In this document: piece after piece, positions 1 through 8,374 of the stretch
Layout of the letters: the number at the start of each line of letters is the position of its first letter
Numbering within the stretch: position 1 is the stretch's first letter
DNA from: Peptoniphilus sp. ING2-D1G
GTDB taxonomy: Bacteria; Bacillota; Clostridia; Tissierellales; Peptoniphilaceae
Length of the DNA: 64,000 nt
Direction of reading: 5' to 3'
Assembly (NCBI GenBank): GCA_000952975.1
Contig: LM997412.1
Coordinates: forward strand, 868,001-932,000
Notes under the pieces: generated by a model
The model's input: only the letters and a program-made list of their open reading frames with translations
The model's database searches: none
What the model was told of the DNA's origin: nothing
Program-made: the position numbers and the translations under genes

Positions 1-87
1 TATATTTAGTTCAATACCATATTTTTTTAGTATCACTTGATGAATGTTGTTTGCAACTAATTTATGAGTTTGTGCTAAAATATCCAA
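1..87 (-). CDS. N-terminal fragment of an unidentified protein (runs off left edge)
   Basis: An open frame of 29 codons runs from a TTG at 87 to the left edge without a stop. It encodes a short, probably helical N terminus (LDILAQTHKLVANN..., later KKYGIEL). A GTG at 88-90 is in frame just before the TTG. A purine-rich AAGGGG lies only a few bases upstream, which is unusually close, so the exact start is uncertain. A good promoter (112-140) points into it, which supports a real gene. I do not recognise the family from 29 residues. Confidence 0.35.
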   Translation of the reverse strand, partial: MDILAQTHKLVANNIHQVILKKYGIELNI

Positions 88-111
88 CACCCCTTATTAA
101 ACTATAGTATA

Positions 112-140
112 AGTCTATAATACACTATTTACTTTGTCAA
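112..140 (-). promoter_or_regulatory. Predicted sigma-A promoter for the left-edge gene
   Basis: On the minus strand TTGACA (135-140) is followed after 17 bases by TAGACT (112-117). It points away from the GH18 gene and into the fragment at 1-87. Confidence 0.5.
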
Positions 141-159
141 TATTTTAAAAGTAAAATCA

Positions 160-1818
160 TTATTGATTGTGTATATTATCTTTTAAAATATCTGAAATTA
201 TATTCCAAACATCACTGGTTTCAAAACCCTTTTGCCAGCTTGCTATTCCTCTTAGATTGTATTTATTTATCAGCTTAGCTTTCCATTCAACACTACTTGA
301 ATTTTCAATCCACATTTTATATTTTTTGCCATTTTCGCTATATTCCACATAATTTTGCTTGATTTCATCATCCCATGCAGGGGTTAGTCCCTTGCTGTTT
401 ATAATCTCCCTTACTCTTCCCATGGATATTGCGCTGGAACTTAAACTGTCCCCTGATTCTTCCCAAAGTCTGGAATAAAAAGGAACACAAAGAATAAATT
501 TCTCCTTGGGTATTGATCTGAACAAATTGTTAATATTTCCTTCCACCCAAGTATATTCCGCTACGGAACCCGCTTTTTCCGATGAAGCCCAGTGCTGATC
601 ATAGGCCATTACCATTACATAGTCACATATTTCAGATAGTTTTTTTCTATCATAGGGTTCATTTTCTACATTTCCTGATATCTGTGGTGTAACATCCACG
701 CTTACGATCAATTTTTCAGTTTTAAATACTCCGGCAAGTTCTCTTACAAATTGAGTTATTAAATCTCTATCTTCGATATTTATTTGTTCAAAATCTACAT
801 TTATTCCGCTTAAATTATATTTTTTCACAAGATTAAAGGTTTTATTTATGACCTTTGCTCTTTTAGAACTGCTACCTAAAACTTCATGGGTTATTTCTGA
901 ATCAAAAGAGTTATCGAGGTATCCCCACACATCTATTCCCAAATTTTCATATGCTCTTACGTAGGAATAATTTCCTCTATCGGTGACACTTCCTTCGGTA
1001 TCTGAAATTGAAAACCAAGTTGGACAAATTACATCAAGTCCGGGAATGTTTTTTATATTTTCTACGGATTCATCGCTTTGAACCCCGTATGTGTAGTCCC
1101 AAGTTAAATTAAGAGGCTTCATAGCCTCTTTTTTTTCATTTTTTTCAATTTCAAATCTGTTCTCAGGAAAATTTACTTCCAATAAATCCTTTTGTATGTA
1201 ACCCATGTACCCATTTATTTGCCTAACTTTGTAAAAATCTCCTATTTCTCCGTAAACATACACTTCTTCCTCATCCTTAAGGATGGAAACTATAGGCGAT
1301 TTAATACTGTCTTCTTCACGCATGTTCAAGCCGTTTCCAGTGGAAATTCCCTTTGCGTATTCAATATTTTCAAAATCAAGAAGCAATAAATTTTTATCAT
1401 TTACAAATCTTAAACTAACAGGATAGTCATAGATAAAAGCCTCTATGGGCAAAAATATTTTTCCGTCTTTTTCTGTTGCAGGTTGTCTAAGCTCCATTTC
1501 TTGTCCGTTTAGATCATACTTTGTCGAGTCAATTTTAATTCTTTTTGTTCCCGCATCGTTTACCAATACCACGGTTTTTTCATTTTCATCATAATATGCA
1601 TCTTCGTCTAAATACTCTTTTATGTAATCAAGTGATAAAAAATACATTCCTTCATTTCTTTTAAATTCAGTTTTTTCTATGTCTTCCCCTTCAGATATAA
1701 AACTAAATTCTCTGTATTTATCCGATGTTTCTCCAGAACTTCTGTTGCTTAAAAAAAACAATCCATAAATTCCCGCTCCGCATATTGCTATTAATAGTAA
1801 AAAAAATATTTTTTTCAT
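160..1818 (-). CDS. Membrane-anchored GH18-type cell-wall hydrolase with CuAO-N and SH3b domains
   Basis: A 552-residue surface enzyme. The start is the ATG at 1816-1818, which has an AGGGAG ribosome site at 1823-1828; an upstream in-frame start is poorer. Residues about 4-24 form an uncleaved-looking signal anchor. Residues about 55-150 resemble the CuAO-N fold, about 160-220 an SH3b module (GLNMREEDSIKSP, GYIQKDLLEV), and about 230-550 a glycoside hydrolase 18 barrel of the SleL/YaaH/YdhD kind. The catalytic strand reads SGINVDFE, so the catalytic Glu and the Asp two residues before it are kept, but the first two Asp of the usual DxxDxDxE motif are Ser and Asn. The likely role is cutting N-acetylglucosamine linkages in peptidoglycan outside the membrane. 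It lies after the rplS terminator, so it probably has its own promoter. The family is clear; the exact bond cut is inferred. Confidence 0.85.
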   Translation of the reverse strand: MKKIFFLLLIAICGAGIYGLFFLSNRSSGETSDKYREFSFISEGEDIEKTEFKRNEGMYFLSLDYIKEYLDEDAYYDENEKTVVLVNDAGTKRIKIDSTKYDLNGQEMELRQPATEKDGKIFLPIEAFIYDYPVSLRFVNDKNLLLLDFENIEYAKGISTGNGLNMREEDSIKSPIVSILKDEEEVYVYGEIGDFYKVRQINGYMGYIQKDLLEVNFPENRFEIEKNEKKEAMKPLNLTWDYTYGVQSDESVENIKNIPGLDVICPTWFSISDTEGSVTDRGNYSYVRAYENLGIDVWGYLDNSFDSEITHEVLGSSSKRAKVINKTFNLVKKYNLSGINVDFEQINIEDRDLITQFVRELAGVFKTEKLIVSVDVTPQISGNVENEPYDRKKLSEICDYVMVMAYDQHWASSEKAGSVAEYTWVEGNINNLFRSIPKEKFILCVPFYSRLWEESGDSLSSSAISMGRVREIINSKGLTPAWDDEIKQNYVEYSENGKKYKMWIENSSSVEWKAKLINKYNLRGIASWQKGFETSDVWNIISDILKDNIHNQ

Positions 1819-1888
1819 ATTTCTCCCTCTAAACATTGATATTTACATTATATATTTTTATCAGTTAAATTAAAAGGGAAATATAAAA

Positions 1889-1932
1889 ATATGCTCCAAG
1901 TATTGAATAAATATCCAATATTCAGAGCATAT
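1889..1932 (-). terminator. Rho-independent terminator after rplS
   Basis: ATATGCTC (1889-1896) pairs with GAGCATAT (1925-1932), with inner TATTG/CAATA pairing possible. On the minus strand the hairpin is followed by a T-rich run. It closes the ylxM-to-rplS operon. Confidence 0.65.
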
Positions 1933-1950
1933 TCTATAATAAACCTCATT

Positions 1951-2301
1951 TTATCTATAGGTTTTCTTTTCTTTAACTTTAGCAGCCTTACCTTGTCTGT
2001 CTCTGAGATAGTATAATTTTGATCTTCTCACTTTACCTTTTCTGGTAACTACAAGGTTCGCAATTCTGGGAGAATATAATAAAAATGTTCTTTCCACTCC
2101 CACTCCATAGGAAAGTCTTCTAACTGTAAAAGTTTTTCTTGAACTTTTTCCTTGGATTTTAATGACCGTTCCTTCATATACTTGAATTCTTTCTCTTGCG
2201 CCTTCAATTATTCTATAATGTACCTGTACTGTGTCTCCAACTCTAATTTCCGGTATATCTTTATTTATTTGTTCTTCTTCAATAGCTCTTATTATGTCCA
2301 T
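1951..2301 (-). CDS. rplS: 50S ribosomal protein L19
   Basis: A 116-residue protein of normal L19 length, located at the 30S-50S interface of the ribosome. Recognisable blocks are [28 protein letters not shown], the [16 protein letters not shown] stretch, and the basic tail [18 protein letters not shown]. The start overlaps the 3' end of trmD by 10 bases, as expected of translational coupling. It is the last gene of the ffh/rpsP operon, before the hairpin at 1889-1932. Confidence 0.97.
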   Translation of the reverse strand: MDIIRAIEEEQINKDIPEIRVGDTVQVHYRIIEGARERIQVYEGTVIKIQGKSSRKTFTVRRLSYGVGVERTFLLYSPRIANLVVTRKGKVRRSKLYYLRDRQGKAAKVKEKKTYR

Positions 2302-3032
2302 TTTTTTACCTCCCCTCTTTTTATATCAATCAAGGTTTCTTTTTCTTTTTCATTTAATTCTTCAAATTTAATTAAATCCGGTCTTTTTTCATAGGTTATT
2401 TTTAAAGCCATGTAATTTCTATATTCTTCGATATTTTTATGATTACCGCTCAATAGAACTTCCGGAACTTCATGTCCGTTAAATATTTGAGGTCTTGTGT
2501 ATTGAGGGTACTCCAACTTTTTATTGTAGAAAGACTCTTCTTCAAAGGACTCGTTAGTGCTCAATACACCGGGGAGAAGTCTTGTAATCCCATCAATTAC
2601 CACTAATGAAGCCACTTCAGATCCTGTGAGCACATAATCTCCTATAGATATTTCTTCGTCAATGTAATTTTCTGTTATTCTATAGTCTATACCCTCATAG
2701 TGACCATTAAGCAAAACTATATGATCAAGTTCTGACAACTCTATTAGCTTCTTTTGATTTAAAGGCTTCCCGTGAGTTGATAAATATATGATTTTAGCAT
2801 CTTCAGCTTTAACATAATCAATGGCCTTATAGATGGGTTCCGCTTGCATGAGCATACCCGGACCTCCCCCATAGGGATAATCATCTACTTTGTTGTGCTT
2901 ATCCTCAGAAAAATCTCTGATATTGACGGTGTTTATTCTAATGATTTCTTCCTTTATAGCTCTCCCCACTATACTGTAATTATTTAAAACATCAAAAAAT
3001 TCAGGAAATATAGTCAAAATATCAAACTTCAA
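2292..3032 (-). CDS. trmD: tRNA (guanine-N1-)-methyltransferase TrmD
   Basis: A 246-residue SPOUT-class enzyme that makes m1G37 next to the anticodon using S-adenosylmethionine, preventing +1 frameshifts. The N terminus [13 protein letters not shown], the motif [11 protein letters not shown], the knot region ([20 protein letters not shown]) and the C-terminal RPDLI are all standard. It overlaps rimM by 4 bases and rplS by 10, so the three genes are co-translated. Length and gene order match the family. Confidence 0.97.
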   Translation of the reverse strand: MKFDILTIFPEFFDVLNNYSIVGRAIKEEIIRINTVNIRDFSEDKHNKVDDYPYGGGPGMLMQAEPIYKAIDYVKAEDAKIIYLSTHGKPLNQKKLIELSELDHIVLLNGHYEGIDYRITENYIDEEISIGDYVLTGSEVASLVVIDGITRLLPGVLSTNESFEEESFYNKKLEYPQYTRPQIFNGHEVPEVLLSGNHKNIEEYRNYMALKITYEKRPDLIKFEELNEKEKETLIDIKRGEVKKWT

Positions 3033-3541
3033 TTTATCATTCCTTCTATCGGATCAATCACAATCACTTTATTTTCCGTATCAACTTTTTTAATGAAAGC
3101 TTTTACGGCGGGTATAAAAGACCGTACCCTCTTTTCATCTTCAAGAACATAGACATCATTTGCCGGATTCTCAATAATATCAATTATGATACCCAAAACT
3201 ATATTTTCAGTATTTACAACTTTTGAACCAATTATATCATCTACAAAAAACTGATTTTCTTTGAGTTCAACACGCCTTGTATCATGAACGTAAATGTTCT
3301 CACCCTTCAAATGCAAAACGTCATTAATATTTTCATAATCTCTAAAACTCATAAAAATAAATTTATTATTGTCAGATATTTTAAGTATTTCAAATTCTTC
3401 TAAATTTTCACCGACAAAAACACTTTCAAGTTCATAAAATCTTGCTAAATCTTCATTAACAGGTTGAACTTTGAGTTCTCCCTTTATTCCTCTGGTGTTT
3501 ATTATCTTGCCGATTATTGAAAAATCACTTAATTTCTTCAA
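3029..3541 (-). CDS. rimM: 16S rRNA processing protein RimM
   Basis: A 170-residue 30S maturation factor that binds ribosomal protein S19 during assembly of the small-subunit head. The N-terminal RimM barrel begins IGKIINTRGIKGELKV. The C-terminal PRC-barrel is recognisable by FFVDDIIGSKVV, PANDVYVL and IPAVKAFI. It starts inside the end of khpA (17-base overlap) and its stop overlaps the trmD start. Typical length. Confidence 0.95.
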   Translation of the reverse strand: MKKLSDFSIIGKIINTRGIKGELKVQPVNEDLARFYELESVFVGENLEEFEILKISDNNKFIFMSFRDYENINDVLHLKGENIYVHDTRRVELKENQFFVDDIIGSKVVNTENIVLGIIIDIIENPANDVYVLEDEKRVRSFIPAVKAFIKKVDTENKVIVIDPIEGMIN

Positions 3542-3761
3542 TTTCCAAATTTACCTTTATATTTTCTTTAAGAGAAACAGCCTTTAGAATAGATCGAATA
3601 GCTTTGGCAATCTTGCCTTGTTTACCAATAACTTTTCCCATATCATTTTGCTCGACTCTAAGAGTTATTCTCAACTCATCTTTCTCTTTAACAGAGGTGA
3701 TTTCTACTTTTTGAGGGTTTTCTACTAAATTTTTGGCTATATATTCTACTAATTCAACCAT
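3525..3761 (-). CDS. khpA: KH-domain RNA-binding protein KhpA (YlqC)
   Basis: A 78-residue single KH-domain protein. The GxxG loop is GKQGKIAKAIR, and the N terminus VEYIAKNLVENP is typical. KhpA partners KhpB/Jag in Gram-positive cocci and affects RNA stability and cell elongation. It has a strong ribosome site (GGAGGAATGAAATG). It lies between rpsP and rimM as in most Firmicutes. Confidence 0.93.
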   Translation of the reverse strand: MVELVEYIAKNLVENPQKVEITSVKEKDELRITLRVEQNDMGKVIGKQGKIAKAIRSILKAVSLKENIKVNLEIEEIK

Positions 3762-3782
3762 TTCATTCCTCCATCATAGAAA

Positions 3783-4094
3783 TCAATTAATTTCTTGCGT
3801 TTCTTCTGCAACGGACTCTTCGTTTATTTCTTCAGCTTTTTCAGCCTTGACATCATATACTTTGTTTGCTTTAAATAGTCTATCCACTGTGTCAGTGGGC
3901 TTTGCACCGTTCTTTATCCAAATATTGACTTTTTCAGCGTCAACAACAACTTTCTTCGGTTCAGTTAAAGGATCATAATATCCAATTTCCTCAATGAATT
4001 TTCCATCTCTTGGACTACGTGAATCAGCCACTACTATTCTATAAAAGGGTTTCTTTTTAGCTCCCATTCTTCTTAATCTGATTTTAACTGCCAT
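3783..4094 (-). CDS. rpsP: 30S ribosomal protein S16
   Basis: A 103-residue small-subunit protein. The family N terminus [19 protein letters not shown] fixes the start at the ATG ending at 4094, preceded by GGAGGTG (4101-4107). The core [22 protein letters not shown] and GAKPTDTV are standard. After about residue 80 there is an acidic, variable tail ([16 protein letters not shown]). It lies between ffh and khpA. Confidence 0.97.
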   Translation of the reverse strand: MAVKIRLRRMGAKKKPFYRIVVADSRSPRDGKFIEEIGYYDPLTEPKKVVVDAEKVNIWIKNGAKPTDTVDRLFKANKVYDVKAEKAEEINEESVAEETQEIN

Positions 4095-4142
4095 TAAATT
4101 CACCTCCACAAATAAAATAAATTTATATAAAATAAATTTTAA

Positions 4143-5483
4143 CTAATTAAAGGAAAAGGGCATTTTGAATCTGCCTTTTTTCATGTTTTTTCCCATTTTA
4201 CCAAACTGTTTCATCATTTTTCTTAAATCTCTAAATTGTTTTAGCAGTTTGTTGACTTCCACAGGTGTTGTCCCGCTTCCTTCAGCAATTCTTTTTCGAC
4301 GTGATATATCGATTATTTCAGGTTTGATTCTTTCCTGTTTGGTCATGGATTTGATAATTGCCTCTACTTTTGTAAATTCTTTTTGATCTATATTTATGTT
4401 TTTTAAAGCTTTATTATTCATACCTGGCATCATTGCAAGTAAATCTTCCAATGGCCCCATGTTTTTCATCTGTTCCATTTGATCTAAAAAATCATCAAAG
4501 GTAAAGGTCTGTGTTCTTAGTTTCTTTTCCAGTTCAACTGCCTTTTTTTCATCTACATTTGCCTGAGCTTTTTCAATTAAGCTTAATACATCACCCATTC
4601 CCAAAATTCTACTGGCCATTCTATTGGGATAAAAAGTTTCAAGTTGATCGAGTTTTTCTCCCGTCGCTATGAATTTTATGGGAACATCCGTGACCGCTCT
4701 TATCGATAATGCAGCTCCACCTCTTGCATCTCCGTCTAACTTTGTAAGAATTACTCCGCTTAACTTGAGACTTTTATCGAAGGCTTCCGCCACATTTACC
4801 GCATCCTGTCCGGTCATAGCATCTAAAACTAAAAGTATTTCTGAGGGATTTGTGGCTTCTGTGATATTTTTCAGCTCACCCATGAGTTCTTCATCTATGT
4901 GAAGTCTTCCCGCAGTATCTATTATCACAACATCGTTGTTGTTCTTTTTAGCATGCTCAAGAGCCGCCTTTGATATATCCACAGGGCTTATTTTATTCCC
5001 CATGGAAAATACAGGTACATCCACTTGAGAACCTACAACTTGAAGTTGTTTTATGGCTGCGGGTCTATATACGTCGCAGGCAACAAGCAAGGGTCTTTTG
5101 CCTGACTTCTTCATAATGTTTGCAAGCTTTGCAGAGGTGGTTGTTTTACCTGCTCCTTGAAGCCCACTCATCAGTATAACTGTAGGTTTTTTTGAATAGT
5201 CTATTTTGGCTTCATCTTCACCCATCAGCTTTGTAAGCTCTTCATTTACTATTTTAATTACCTGTTGACCCGGAGTTAAGGACTCCAAGACCTTTGATCC
5301 TAAAGACCTCTCTTTTACATTTTTTATAAAGCTTTTTACAACCTTGAAGTTTACATCAGCTTCAAGAAGTGCAAGCCTGACCTCTCTCATTGCCACATCA
5401 ATGTCTTTTTCTGTAAGTTTTCCCTTGACTCTCAGCTTAGATAGAGTTTCTTGCAATTTGTCAGAAAGTGATTCAAATACCAT
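4143..5483 (-). CDS. ffh: Signal recognition particle protein Ffh (SRP54)
   Basis: A 446-residue GTPase that binds 4.5S/6S SRP RNA and signal sequences and brings ribosomes to FtsY at the membrane. The N domain is residues 1-90. The G domain has GLQGAGKTTTSAKL (P-loop), DTAGRLHIDEEL and TKLDGDARGG. The M domain, from about 300, is Met-rich (MEQMKNMGPLEDLLAMMPGM, MMKQFGKMGKNMKKG). It has a strong ribosome site (AGGAGGTG). The gene is 2 bases after ylxM, whose product is thought to modulate SRP. Confidence 0.97.
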   Translation of the reverse strand: MVFESLSDKLQETLSKLRVKGKLTEKDIDVAMREVRLALLEADVNFKVVKSFIKNVKERSLGSKVLESLTPGQQVIKIVNEELTKLMGEDEAKIDYSKKPTVILMSGLQGAGKTTTSAKLANIMKKSGKRPLLVACDVYRPAAIKQLQVVGSQVDVPVFSMGNKISPVDISKAALEHAKKNNNDVVIIDTAGRLHIDEELMGELKNITEATNPSEILLVLDAMTGQDAVNVAEAFDKSLKLSGVILTKLDGDARGGAALSIRAVTDVPIKFIATGEKLDQLETFYPNRMASRILGMGDVLSLIEKAQANVDEKKAVELEKKLRTQTFTFDDFLDQMEQMKNMGPLEDLLAMMPGMNNKALKNINIDQKEFTKVEAIIKSMTKQERIKPEIIDISRRKRIAEGSGTTPVEVNKLLKQFRDLRKMMKQFGKMGKNMKKGRFKMPFSFN

Positions 5484-5485
5484 AA

Positions 5486-5839
5486 TTACACCTCCTCGGA
5501 TTTAAAAATTATGGTTGTAATTTCTTTTAAAGTTTTTAAATCTATATCCTTAGAATTTAATTTCAACTTTTCTATTAACTTTTTTAATTCCTTATTCTTT
5601 TCCAGGTTTTCAGTATGCTTGCTTACAAGCTTTAAGTTTTTTTCAAAAAACCTTAGGTTTTGTTCCGCTCTTTTTATATTATCAGATACAGCTTGTTTGG
5701 TTATATCAAGTTCCTTTGCAATCTCATTTAAGGAAAAATCATATGCGTAGTACATACTCATCACCCTTTGTTGCTTTTCTGAAAGCAAAGGTTTATAAAA
5801 ATCCAAGAGCATATTTATTTCAAAGATATCGCTAATCAT
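5486..5839 (-). CDS. ylxM: YlxM family helix-turn-helix protein, SRP-associated
   Basis: A 117-residue UPF0122 protein. The sigma-70 region 4-like HTH is clear: LSEKQQRVMSMYYAYDFS, then EIAKELDITKQAVSDNIKRAE. The ATG at 5837-5839 gives the family N terminus (MISDIFEINMLLDFY). A TTG at 5858-5860 would add seven residues, but a promoter at 5881-5910 would leave almost no leader for it. YlxM is encoded with ffh in most Firmicutes and influences SRP in streptococci; direct function here is inferred. First gene of the operon. Confidence 0.85.
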   Translation of the reverse strand: MISDIFEINMLLDFYKPLLSEKQQRVMSMYYAYDFSLNEIAKELDITKQAVSDNIKRAEQNLRFFEKNLKLVSKHTENLEKNKELKKLIEKLKLNSKDIDLKTLKEITTIIFKSEEV

Positions 5840-5880
5840 ATAATTACCACAACCTGTCAAGTTTTGTCGTTGACCTTTAT

Positions 5881-5910
5881 ATTATACTGAATACCATGGA
5901 TTTTTGTCAA
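5881..5910 (-). promoter_or_regulatory. Promoter of the ylxM-ffh-rpsP-rplS operon
   Basis: TTGACA (5905-5910, minus strand) and a perfect TATAAT (5881-5886) with an 18-base spacer. It lies in the gap between alr and ylxM. Confidence 0.75.
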
Positions 5911-5932
5911 TCTTTTTTTACAAATAAAGTAA

Positions 5933-5959
5933 AAAATTTCCCAATTAACAGGAAATTTT
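5933..5959 (-). terminator. Terminator overlapping the alr stop codon
   Basis: AAAATTTCC (5933-5941) pairs with GGAAATTTT (5951-5959). On the minus strand the stem is followed by a T run. Its upstream arm overlaps the last codon region of alr. Confidence 0.6.
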
Positions 5960-7136
5960 AATATAAATACTCTGTATAGCCTTGCGTGTAATCTATAAGT
6001 TTAAATTTTTGATTGTTTTTTATATAGACTTTAGGCAACCTGTCGGAAAAATGACATCCGAAGGACGTTACAACTTCTCCCGCCTTTTGTGCAAGTTCAG
6101 AAACATCTATCCTCTCTTCTCCTTGAGAACCGACAATTACCACTTCATCTCCTACTTCACAGTCTACTCCCTCTACATTGACCATCATCTGATCCATGCA
6201 TATTACGCCCACTTGCGGACATCTTCTGCCCTTTATCAAAACATCTATTTTACCGCTTAATTGACGAACTATTCCGTCTGAATATCCTATTGGTATGGTG
6301 GCTATGGTAGTATCTTTCGGTGCTTCATATTTCAATCCGTAGCTTACCCTTTCGCCTTTTTTTATTTTCTTTATATGAGAAACTTCCGCTTTAACTTCTG
6401 CAATATACTCGATATTAAATCCCTCAAACCTGCTTTCCAATCCATCTGTATCCCCGTATTGAATTATACCAGGTCTTATAGCATCTAAATTGTATTCTTT
6501 ATAGCTTATTATGGCATGTGAGTTACATATATGCTTTATGGGGATATTTATGCCCATATCAGCTAATTTATTGCAAAAATCTATAAATCTCTTGTATTGC
6601 ATCTGTGTATACTCATCATTTTCACCTGCTGCTGCAAAATGACTGAATATCCCTTCGATATATAAATTTTTTCTTTTACTGATATCTTGTATAATTTTTA
6701 ATGATTCTTCATCTGCATTAAATCCTATTCTATTCATTCCCGTTTCTATGGCTAAATGAACAGTGATTTTTTTATTTATTAATGAAGCTGTTGTATTTAA
6801 TTCTTCAGCACTTTTTTTGTCAAATATCGTAAGAGCAATATCATTTTTAACGGCATCTTTAAATAAATAATTAGGTGTATAGCCTAAAACCAAAATATCT
6901 ATGGAATTGAATTTATTTCTTAACTTTATCGCTTCATTTAAAGTTGCAACCGCAAAATGATTAATTCCTATGTCGTGAATAGTTTCAACGATGGTTTCTA
7001 CTCCAAAACCATATGCATTTGACTTAACTACGGAAATTATCAATGTATTTTCATTTACAAGAGATTTAATGCTTTTAATATTATTTACGAGTTTATCCAA
7101 GTTTATCTCAATCCATGCTGCTCTTGTTAAAGTCAA
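5958..7136 (-). CDS. alr: Alanine racemase
   Basis: A 392-residue PLP enzyme that converts L- to D-alanine for peptidoglycan. The PLP lysine is in VVKSNAYGFG (about residue 38). The catalytic tyrosine loop lies around SYGLKYEAP, and GVICMDQMMVNVEGV is a typical C-terminal-domain stretch. The start is a TTG (MTLTRAAWIEINLD) with GAGGTGG upstream. It is the last gene of the plsX...smc-ftsY run, 11 bases after ftsY, and ends in its own terminator hairpin. Confidence 0.96.
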   Translation of the reverse strand: MTLTRAAWIEINLDKLVNNIKSIKSLVNENTLIISVVKSNAYGFGVETIVETIHDIGINHFAVATLNEAIKLRNKFNSIDILVLGYTPNYLFKDAVKNDIALTIFDKKSAEELNTTASLINKKITVHLAIETGMNRIGFNADEESLKIIQDISKRKNLYIEGIFSHFAAAGENDEYTQMQYKRFIDFCNKLADMGINIPIKHICNSHAIISYKEYNLDAIRPGIIQYGDTDGLESRFEGFNIEYIAEVKAEVSHIKKIKKGERVSYGLKYEAPKDTTIATIPIGYSDGIVRQLSGKIDVLIKGRRCPQVGVICMDQMMVNVEGVDCEVGDEVVIVGSQGEERIDVSELAQKAGEVVTSFGCHFSDRLPKVYIKNNQKFKLIDYTQGYTEYLY

Positions 7137-7147
7137 ACTACCACCTC

Positions 7148-8365
7148 TTATTCAAAAATTGCTTTTATAAAGTCATCCATATTAAAATCTTGCAAATCTT
7201 CTATTTTTTCTCCGACACCTACCAATTTTATCGGTATCTTAAGCTCACTTTGAAGAGCAATTACTACTCCACCTTTAGCAGTGCCATCTAATTTTGTAAG
7301 TGCAATCCCTGTCAGTTCACAGACCTCTTTAAAAGTTTTAGCTTGATTTATGGCATTTTGTCCTGTGGTTGCATCAAGTACGAGCAAAGTTTCTCTTGTG
7401 GCTTTGGGATAATCTCTATTTATTACTTTGTTTATCTTTTCAAGTTCCTTCATTAAATTTGCTTTGTTGTGAAGTCTTCCTGCTGTATCACAAATGAGAA
7501 TATCCACTTTTCTGGATCTTGCAGCTGAAATTCCATCAAAAATAACCGCGGCGGGATCAGCTCCTTCAGAATGTGAAATAACATCAACTCCCGCCCTGTC
7601 TCCCCAAGTTTTAAGTTGATCTATGGCTGCCGCTCTAAAGGTATCCGCTGCAGCTATTAAAACTTTCTTTCCTTCTTTTTTATATCTGGAAGCCAATTTA
7701 CCTATTGTTGTAGTCTTACCCACTCCGTTGACACCCACAACTAAAATTATCAGTGGATATTCCTGGGATATTTCCGAAGACGACTCTATGCTCATTAGCT
7801 TCTTGACTTCCTCCCTTAGCATGGGTTTTACAAGATTTGGGTCATTTATTTTTTTATTTATTATAGTTTCTCTTAAGTTATCAATAAGAGTCATAGTCGT
7901 ATTCATACCGACATCAGCTGAAATGAGCACATCTTCTAAATCTTCTAAGAGTTCATCTTCTATTTTTACATATGCGCCTATAAGGGTATTAATTTTTACG
8001 CCCATTTGATTTCGCGTCTTTTCAAGACCTTTTTTTAATCTTTCAAAAAACGACATAGGTTCTTCTTTTAATTCCTCAACCTCTTTTTCTGATTCTGTTG
8101 TACAATCTTTCAATGTATCCTCTTCAGAGGTATAATTCTCTTCTTGCATAGGGGCCATTTCTTCGACTACTTTTTCTATGTCAGTTTTGTTTTTTACTTC
8201 AACTGTATTTTCTTTGATATTGTCTAAAGTGCGCTCCTGTAGTTCTGAATTTTCTTTAAAAACTTCATCTTCTTCCTTTGTTTGTTGCTCATCGATTTCT
8301 ATATTATCTAAAGGCTTTTCAGCTCCTTCATCCTTTGAAAACTTATTTTTAAACCACTTAAACAT
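7148..8365 (-). CDS. ftsY: SRP receptor FtsY
   Basis: A 405-residue membrane-associated GTPase that docks SRP-ribosome complexes. Residues 1-115 are a highly acidic, low-complexity A domain (repeated EE and KEE). The NG domain follows, with GVNGVGKTTTIGKLA, AADTFRAAAIDQL, DTAGRLHNKANLM and TKLDGTAKGG, ending in GVGEKIEDLQDF. It has a strong AGGAGGATATT ribosome site. It lies 10 bases after smc, the usual Firmicutes neighbour. Confidence 0.97.
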   Translation of the reverse strand: MFKWFKNKFSKDEGAEKPLDNIEIDEQQTKEEDEVFKENSELQERTLDNIKENTVEVKNKTDIEKVVEEMAPMQEENYTSEEDTLKDCTTESEKEVEELKEEPMSFFERLKKGLEKTRNQMGVKINTLIGAYVKIEDELLEDLEDVLISADVGMNTTMTLIDNLRETIINKKINDPNLVKPMLREEVKKLMSIESSSEISQEYPLIILVVGVNGVGKTTTIGKLASRYKKEGKKVLIAAADTFRAAAIDQLKTWGDRAGVDVISHSEGADPAAVIFDGISAARSRKVDILICDTAGRLHNKANLMKELEKINKVINRDYPKATRETLLVLDATTGQNAINQAKTFKEVCELTGIALTKLDGTAKGGVVIALQSELKIPIKLVGVGEKIEDLQDFNMDDFIKAIFE

Positions 8366-8374
8366 AATATCCTC

